In this document: positions 59,647 through 64,000 of the stretch, piece by piece
Numbering within the stretch: the first letter of the stretch is position 1
How the letters are laid out: every line of letters begins with the position of its first letter
Assembly (NCBI GenBank): GCA_031382085.1
Contig: JANMYM010000024.1
Span: 36,323 to 100,322 of the forward strand
Origin: UBA964 sp031382085
GTDB taxonomy: Bacteria; Pseudomonadota; Gammaproteobacteria; Steroidobacterales; Steroidobacteraceae
DNA: 64,000 nucleotides
Direction: 5' to 3'
Position numbers and translations under genes: made by a program
The notes under the pieces: model-generated
What the model was told of the DNA's origin: nothing
What the model saw: only the letters and a program-made list of their open reading frames with translations
The model's database searches: none

Positions 59647-62118
59647 TTGCTGACAAAATCCAGGGCCGAGAGCGCTGTTCTGCCGGCAGGGCGCGACCTG
59701 GGCGCCAGGCTGGTAGGGATCGCCATGTTGGCAGCCGCGCTGACGATCGTTGCTGCAATTCTGATCGAGCTATCGATTCACGTGCCGCTGCAGCGAATTG
59801 CTGCTGTCATGCATTTCAGGACGCTCGCGTCAGTCCTGGCTGCTAACAGTGCCGATGCCGCCGCGGACCAGGATGGAGTGACCGCCACGTCGATACTCGC
59901 CAGTCTGCGCGGCGAAGCAGACGTAGAGCAGACTCTTCTGGTCAGCAAGAACGGCCGGGTCCTTGCCAGTTTTTCACCGACCGGGCATATCGAAAGCGAA
60001 GGCGTGTTAGGTGAGCGGGACGGCTGGATGCAGACCGCGCTGGCACAGACCCTGCCGACGGTGCGTTATTCCGGGCTGATCCGCGCCGAAATTGTCAGTC
60101 CTGTGATTCAGGATGGTGAATTGCTGGGCCACATCTACCTCTCCGCCAGCCTGCGGTCCGTGCGGGAGCAATTTGTCAGTTTTCTGACCGTCATGGGCTT
60201 CGCCACCGTCTTCGCGCTGGTGGTCGCGTGGTTGCTTGCGCAGCGCATGCGGCGCCGGATCACGGCACCACTGGATGGTCTGTCGGAGGCGATGCGTGCG
60301 GTTACCCGCAACAGCGATTACAGCCTGCAGCTGCCGGTCGGCGCCAGGGACGAAGCCGGCGGGCTGGTCGAGGGATTCAACGCCATGCTCGGGCAGATCG
60401 CCGAGCGCGACCGCGAACTGCAGCGTCAGCGCGAAATGCTCGAAAACCTCGCCGCCGAACGCAGTCGCGCCCTGGATCAGGCTAACACCCGGTTGCGGGA
60501 CATGACCGCGCGAAGCGCAGACGCGGGGCAGAAATTAGCGGCGATTGGCAAGGGAAAACGCGAGTTCCTGGAGTTTACCAATATGGAGATTCGTGCCGCG
60601 TTGAATCACGCAGTGAGCATGACCGAATTACTGCAGGAAACGCCGCCGGGCTTCCGCCCCGGCCGACTCGCCGATTCCATTCAAGCCAGCGCCGACTCGC
60701 TGCTGGCGATTGCTAACGAAATCGCCGGTTACTGCGGGCTTGAACCCGGGACGAATTCAAGCGAGATGAATGAGTTCGATATCCGCCGGCTGCTGGAAGA
60801 GACAGCACAATTGTTCGCAAAACGCGTACAGGACAAGAATCTCGAACTGGTCGTCGCAGTTGACCCTCAAATTCACAACCTGGTGCGCGGCGATGCGCCG
60901 CGACTGCGCCAGGTATTCATGAACCTGATTTCCAACGCCATCAAATTCACCATGCGCGGCTCGGTGGTCATTCGCGTCAAGCAGCGCGCGCGTGAACAAA
61001 ACAGAATTCAACTGCGGATCGAGGTGAGCGACACCGGCATCGGGATTCGCCCGGAATTGCACCCCGGTTTGTTTGCTGCCAACAATCTGGCTGATGCCAC
61101 CGGCGCGCGCAAGTACGGTGTTAGTGGCCGGGGCATGGCGGTCAGTCGGCAGCTGATCGAGCAATTGGGTGGGCGTATCAAGGTCGAAAGCGAATTTGGC
61201 CGCGGCTCGACCTTCATCGTCGATTTGAATCTCGAGGAATCCGCGGAGCGCTGCCCGTCAGGTATGGAGCTGACGCTTGATCCGGGCCGTCGGTTGTTGA
61301 TTGTCGACGACAGCGCGAGCAACCGTGAGGCGCTGCAATCACAGCTGGCAGGGCTGGGCATGGTGGTCGAAATGGCCGGTGACGGCGAGGCCGCACTGAA
61401 ACTGATTGACGGCGCGCGGCAGTGTGGAGCGCCGTTCGAGTTGCTGGTCGTTGATTGGCAGATGCCGGGGATGGGTGGCATCGAGATGACTCGCCAGGTT
61501 CGTGCCCGCGAGACCGGCCGGCATGTGCCGGTGATCATTCTCGGCCCGATCGCACAGGAACTGACCGACGAAATGCGTGCCGAGCTGGCTCCGGTCGGCA
61601 GGCTGGTCAAGCCGGCGCGGCAGACTGCGCTGCGACGCGCCGTAGTTGAGATGTTAGGCAACCAGGCGTCTGCGCTTGCCGGCCTCGGTATATTGCTGAT
61701 CGAAGCAGAGGCGGCGATCCGGGACGAGATCAGCGCGATGCTGCGCGATCAGGATTGCCAGCTGGTCATTGCAGATTCGGCGCCGCAGGCGTTCGCGCTG
61801 CTCGCCGGGAGCGCTTTCGACTTCGTGCTGGTCAGCGATGCGATGCCGGGCATGGCCGGCAAAGAAGCAATGAGCGATTTACGCCTCAGCGCAGTGCCGC
61901 GGGCGGGCTGCGAAACCCGGGTAATCGGCCTGACCGCCAGCGACAGCGCCACAGCCCGCGAGCATGGTCTGCAAATGGGCATGGATGGCTGCCTGGCCAG
62001 GCCCGTCACACGCTCGCAACTGCTCGGCCTGATTGCCAGTCTGCGGGCCGCGCTACCGGCCGGCGGCGCTGCGATCGCTGCGCCACAGGACCTCGGCGCC
62101 ATGCTCGTGCCGCGCTAA
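59647..62118 (+). CDS. Hybrid sensor kinase-like protein with degenerate catalytic sites
   Basis: The 823-residue protein has two transmembrane segments (about 21-43 and 180-200) around a periplasmic sensor, a HAMP domain, a coiled coil, a HisKA-like and HATPase module, and two receiver domains. The phospho-accepting His is replaced: the usual SHEIRTPLN reads NMEIRAALN, with Met313. HATPase boxes (NLISNAIKFT, DTGIGI) are kept. REC1 is intact (Asp603 in VVDWQMPGM, Lys in LVKPARQ). REC2 lacks the Asp (Ser730-Asp731-Ala-Met-Pro, shifted) and has Arg for the conserved Lys. A TTG is the likely start. Confidence 0.85.
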   Translation: MLTKSRAESAVLPAGRDLGARLVGIAMLAAALTIVAAILIELSIHVPLQRIAAVMHFRTLASVLAANSADAAADQDGVTATSILASLRGEADVEQTLLVSKNGRVLASFSPTGHIESEGVLGERDGWMQTALAQTLPTVRYSGLIRAEIVSPVIQDGELLGHIYLSASLRSVREQFVSFLTVMGFATVFALVVAWLLAQRMRRRITAPLDGLSEAMRAVTRNSDYSLQLPVGARDEAGGLVEGFNAMLGQIAERDRELQRQREMLENLAAERSRALDQANTRLRDMTARSADAGQKLAAIGKGKREFLEFTNMEIRAALNHAVSMTELLQETPPGFRPGRLADSIQASADSLLAIANEIAGYCGLEPGTNSSEMNEFDIRRLLEETAQLFAKRVQDKNLELVVAVDPQIHNLVRGDAPRLRQVFMNLISNAIKFTMRGSVVIRVKQRAREQNRIQLRIEVSDTGIGIRPELHPGLFAANNLADATGARKYGVSGRGMAVSRQLIEQLGGRIKVESEFGRGSTFIVDLNLEESAERCPSGMELTLDPGRRLLIVDDSASNREALQSQLAGLGMVVEMAGDGEAALKLIDGARQCGAPFELLVVDWQMPGMGGIEMTRQVRARETGRHVPVIILGPIAQELTDEMRAELAPVGRLVKPARQTALRRAVVEMLGNQASALAGLGILLIEAEAAIRDEISAMLRDQDCQLVIADSAPQAFALLAGSAFDFVLVSDAMPGMAGKEAMSDLRLSAVPRAGCETRVIGLTASDSATAREHGLQMGMDGCLARPVTRSQLLGLIASLRAALPAGGAAIAAPQDLGAMLVPR

Positions 62119-62616
62119 CACGCGCGCCAGCACAAACAGCAGGTCGGAGAGCCGGTTCAGGTAGTGGATCGCTTGCGGATTGAGTTCGGTCTGCGCCGCC
62201 AGCGTGCACACCCGGCGTTCGGCACGCCGGCACACAGTGCGCGCCAGATGGCAGGCCGCCGCCGCCGGGCCGCCGCCCGGCAGGATGAAGTCCTGCAGTG
62301 GCGGCAGATTTTCGTTGTAATGATCCAGCGTAGTTTCGAGCCAGGTAACGCGCTCGGCGGTCACGATGCGGTGACCCGGAATGCACAGCTCGCCGCCGAG
62401 ATCGAACAGCTCGTGCTGCACCCGCGCCAGCACGTCGGCGATACCGGGCGGAATGCCGGGCACCGCAAGTATCAGTCCGATCGTGCTGTTAGCTTCATCG
62501 ACCGTGCCGTAGGCTTCGACGCGTGCCGCGTCCTTGCGGACGCGGCTGCCGTCGCCCAGGCCGGTAGTGCCGTCATCTCCGGTGCGCGTGTAAATCTTGC
62601 TGAGTCGGTTTCCCAC
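62053..62616 (-). CDS. PduO-type cob(I)alamin adenosyltransferase
   Basis: The 187-residue enzyme makes adenosylcobalamin from cob(I)alamin and ATP. Motifs are KIYTRTGDDGTTGLGDGSRVRKD, VEAYGTVDEANS, FILPGGGPAAAACHLARTVCRRAERRV and LNRLSDLLFVLAR. This cofactor is what NrdJ, 42 kb away, needs. Its last 66 bases overlap the 3' end of the hybrid kinase on the other strand. The receptor gene next to it on the same strand is ten bases upstream. Confidence 0.95.
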   Translation of the reverse strand: MGNRLSKIYTRTGDDGTTGLGDGSRVRKDAARVEAYGTVDEANSTIGLILAVPGIPPGIADVLARVQHELFDLGGELCIPGHRIVTAERVTWLETTLDHYNENLPPLQDFILPGGGPAAAACHLARTVCRRAERRVCTLAAQTELNPQAIHYLNRLSDLLFVLARVLARHEHGAEVLWRSDRSAAGR

Positions 62617-62626
62617 CCGCGCGAGC

Positions 62627-64000
62627 CTAACGGAAACGGTAGCGCGTCGCCAGCATCAGGCTGCGGCCGGGCGTGCGATAGTTGCTGGCCAGTTCGTAGG
62701 TTTCACCCAGGGCGTTGTCGAGCCGCAGCTGCAGCTTCCAGTCTGCGCTGACCGCGAAACTCGCGCCGACATTGGCGAGCGTGTAAGGCTTGAGCCGGAC
62801 CGCGGCTGGAAAGCCAAAATCGAACCGTGAACCCACCGATTGCACATCGGCATTGAGTTCGAAGCGTCCGAACTGGCGCGTCGCCGAAGCGGAAAATACC
62901 TGACGCGCTCGTCGCAGTAGCACCTGATTGGTTGCGAGATCGCGTGGGTTGTTGAGCGCAGCAGCCAGTTGCAGCCGCCACCACGGGCCGCCGACGCGAT
63001 AGCTGAGTTCAACGCCTTCGATGCGTGCCCGGTCGATATTCTCATTGCGGCCATCAAAGGTGATGAAATCCGTGACCACGTAATTGATGAGATCGTCGAC
63101 GTCGTTGCGGTATGCGGCGATCTGCCAGGATTGGTGCGCGCCCAGCGTCTGGCGCAGGCCGAGCTCGATCTGCCGCGACTTTTCCGGTCGCAGTGACGGG
63201 TTGGCGCCGAAACCAAAGCGATCCGTGGCATCAGGCGCCTTGAAAGCAGTGCCTGCTGCCGCCGTGATCGTAAATCCCCTGCCAAGTCGCAGTGCATAGT
63301 CGGCATTCCAGGTCGCCTGATTGCCGAAGGCCGGATGATCGAGCGCTCCGACCGCCAGCGCGACCCGCTGCGCGCCGTGCTGGTACTGGCCCTGCGCATA
63401 GGCCTGCTTGATGTTGCTGCGTTCGTCGAAGCCCGAACCGAAGCTCAGCGACTCGGTGTCTTCGCGACTCAGTACGGTGCCTGCGGTCAGTTCCAGATTC
63501 TTTGTTAGCTGCCAGTTGCCCTGCAGATCCACGCTGGCGCGCCTGGTGGTCACGAAATCGTCCGCGTCCAGCTGGCGAATGTCGTCATTCATCTGCAGCA
63601 ACGCCACGCGGTAGCGGCCGCGGCCGTTGCTGCGGATGTCGGCATCCACGCCGAGTGCCTGGTTGCGGAAATCCTGGCTGACCGGTGTTGCAAAAAAATC
63701 CAGGTAGTCGCTGGTGCCTTGCGCCTGCCAGGCATGCGCATGAAGCGTGACCTGGTCGGTGGCGCGGTACTGGCCCGAGAGATTGACGCTGCGATTGCGA
63801 AAACCGCGGTCCTGGTTGCTGCTCAGCAGCGGCGGAAAGCCATCGCTGTCGATCTGCCCGAACGCGAAGCCGACCGAACCGCGATCCGCCAGGCGCATGC
63901 CGCCATCGAGCTGCACGCTGCGGTTGCCGTAGCGACCGCCGGCGAGACTCAGGCCAATGCCCTGTGCGGTCGCCGCGCGTGTGAAGATGTTGACGACACC
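62627..64000 (-). CDS. TonB-dependent outer-membrane receptor, probably BtuB, N-terminus beyond window
   Basis: The 457 visible residues are the C-terminal barrel and end of the plug (GVVNIFTR near the right edge). They include repeated beta-strand patterns, FGFGANPSLRPEKSRQIELGLRQ, and the C-terminal YELASNYRTPGRSLMLATRYRFR with the terminal aromatic residue needed for outer-membrane insertion. The neighbouring adenosyltransferase makes vitamin B12 the likely ligand. A cobalamin riboswitch, if any, would be beyond 64000. Confidence 0.85.
   Translation of the reverse strand, partial: GVVNIFTRAATAQGIGLSLAGGRYGNRSVQLDGGMRLADRGSVGFAFGQIDSDGFPPLLSSNQDRGFRNRSVNLSGQYRATDQVTLHAHAWQAQGTSDYLDFFATPVSQDFRNQALGVDADIRSNGRGRYRVALLQMNDDIRQLDADDFVTTRRASVDLQGNWQLTKNLELTAGTVLSREDTESLSFGSGFDERSNIKQAYAQGQYQHGAQRVALAVGALDHPAFGNQATWNADYALRLGRGFTITAAAGTAFKAPDATDRFGFGANPSLRPEKSRQIELGLRQTLGAHQSWQIAAYRNDVDDLINYVVTDFITFDGRNENIDRARIEGVELSYRVGGPWWRLQLAAALNNPRDLATNQVLLRRARQVFSASATRQFGRFELNADVQSVGSRFDFGFPAAVRLKPYTLANVGASFAVSADWKLQLRLDNALGETYELASNYRTPGRSLMLATRYRFR

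Noticed and set aside
1..64000. tRNA, rRNA, CRISPR arrays, prophage or intact transposase genes
   Set aside because: No cloverleaf-like or rRNA sequence, no spaced direct-repeat array, and no integrase, transposase or phage structural gene was recognised when reading the window.

Overview
The window is a compact, roughly 64% GC bacterial chromosome segment carrying almost only housekeeping genes. Gene content and order point to a gammaproteobacterium related to the Xanthomonadales/Nevskiales/Steroidobacterales side of the class. The evidence is the rpsU-yqeY-dnaG-rpoD macromolecular synthesis cluster, a yggT-proC-yggS-pilT-pilU cluster close to pyrB-ruvX-algH-tonB-gshB-pilGHIJ-chpA-chpC (the same order as the twitching-motility region of Pseudomonas aeruginosa), and a split B12-dependent ribonucleotide reductase. 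I see no prophage, intact insertion sequence, CRISPR array, rRNA or tRNA.

Layout. 1-1.35 kb: partial YceI protein and a DUF1838 protein. 1.6-6.6 kb: rpoD, dnaG, yqeY and rpsU, all on the minus strand behind a good sigma-70 promoter. 6.7-15 kb: a Met-Gly repeat protein, tsaD, folate genes folB-folK with a folM-like reductase opposite, a MidA-type methyltransferase, uppP, a second, exported DUF1838 protein, cca and a lipoprotein aminopeptidase. 15.0-15.3 kb: a MITE-like palindromic element between convergent genes. 15.3-17.3 kb: a DegP-type protease and an Hsp20 with a sigma-32 promoter. 17.8-20.6 kb: nrdJa-nrdJb with NrdR-box-like sites upstream. 21-33.6 kb: LysM lytic transglycosylase, lipoprotein, ATP-grasp enzyme, L,D-transpeptidase, ppnN, two small unknown genes, ABC-F, htpG (sigma-32 promoter), msrB, exported amidohydrolase and an alpha/beta hydrolase. 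33.6-34.2 kb: a second structured repeat region. 34.2-40.2 kb: HU, yggT-proC-yggS, then three tandem PilT-family ATPases. 40.2-45.3 kb: a third inverted-repeat region, then the minus-strand run gshB-tonB-algH-ruvX-pyrB-pyrK-like. 45.4-54.6 kb: the Pil-Chp chemosensory operon. 54.6-64 kb: rsmE, bioA, ampD, an MFS transporter, an OsmC-like protein, a hybrid sensor kinase that appears catalytically degenerate, a PduO cobalamin adenosyltransferase and a partial TonB-dependent receptor, probably BtuB.

How the parts connect. The type IV pilus genes form a sensory and retraction unit: PilJ receptor, PilI/ChpC couplers, ChpA kinase, PilG/PilH regulators and the PilT/PilU motors. NrdJ needs adenosylcobalamin, and the window also encodes a likely B12 receptor and the adenosyltransferase. 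Wall recycling and synthesis are represented by uppP, the lytic transglycosylase, the L,D-transpeptidase and ampD.

The most unusual signal is not a gene. The 7-mer YGTTAGS (reverse complement SCTAACR) occurs about 110 times, evenly spaced, on both strands, in every reading frame, across stop codons and between genes. That is several times more than base composition predicts.
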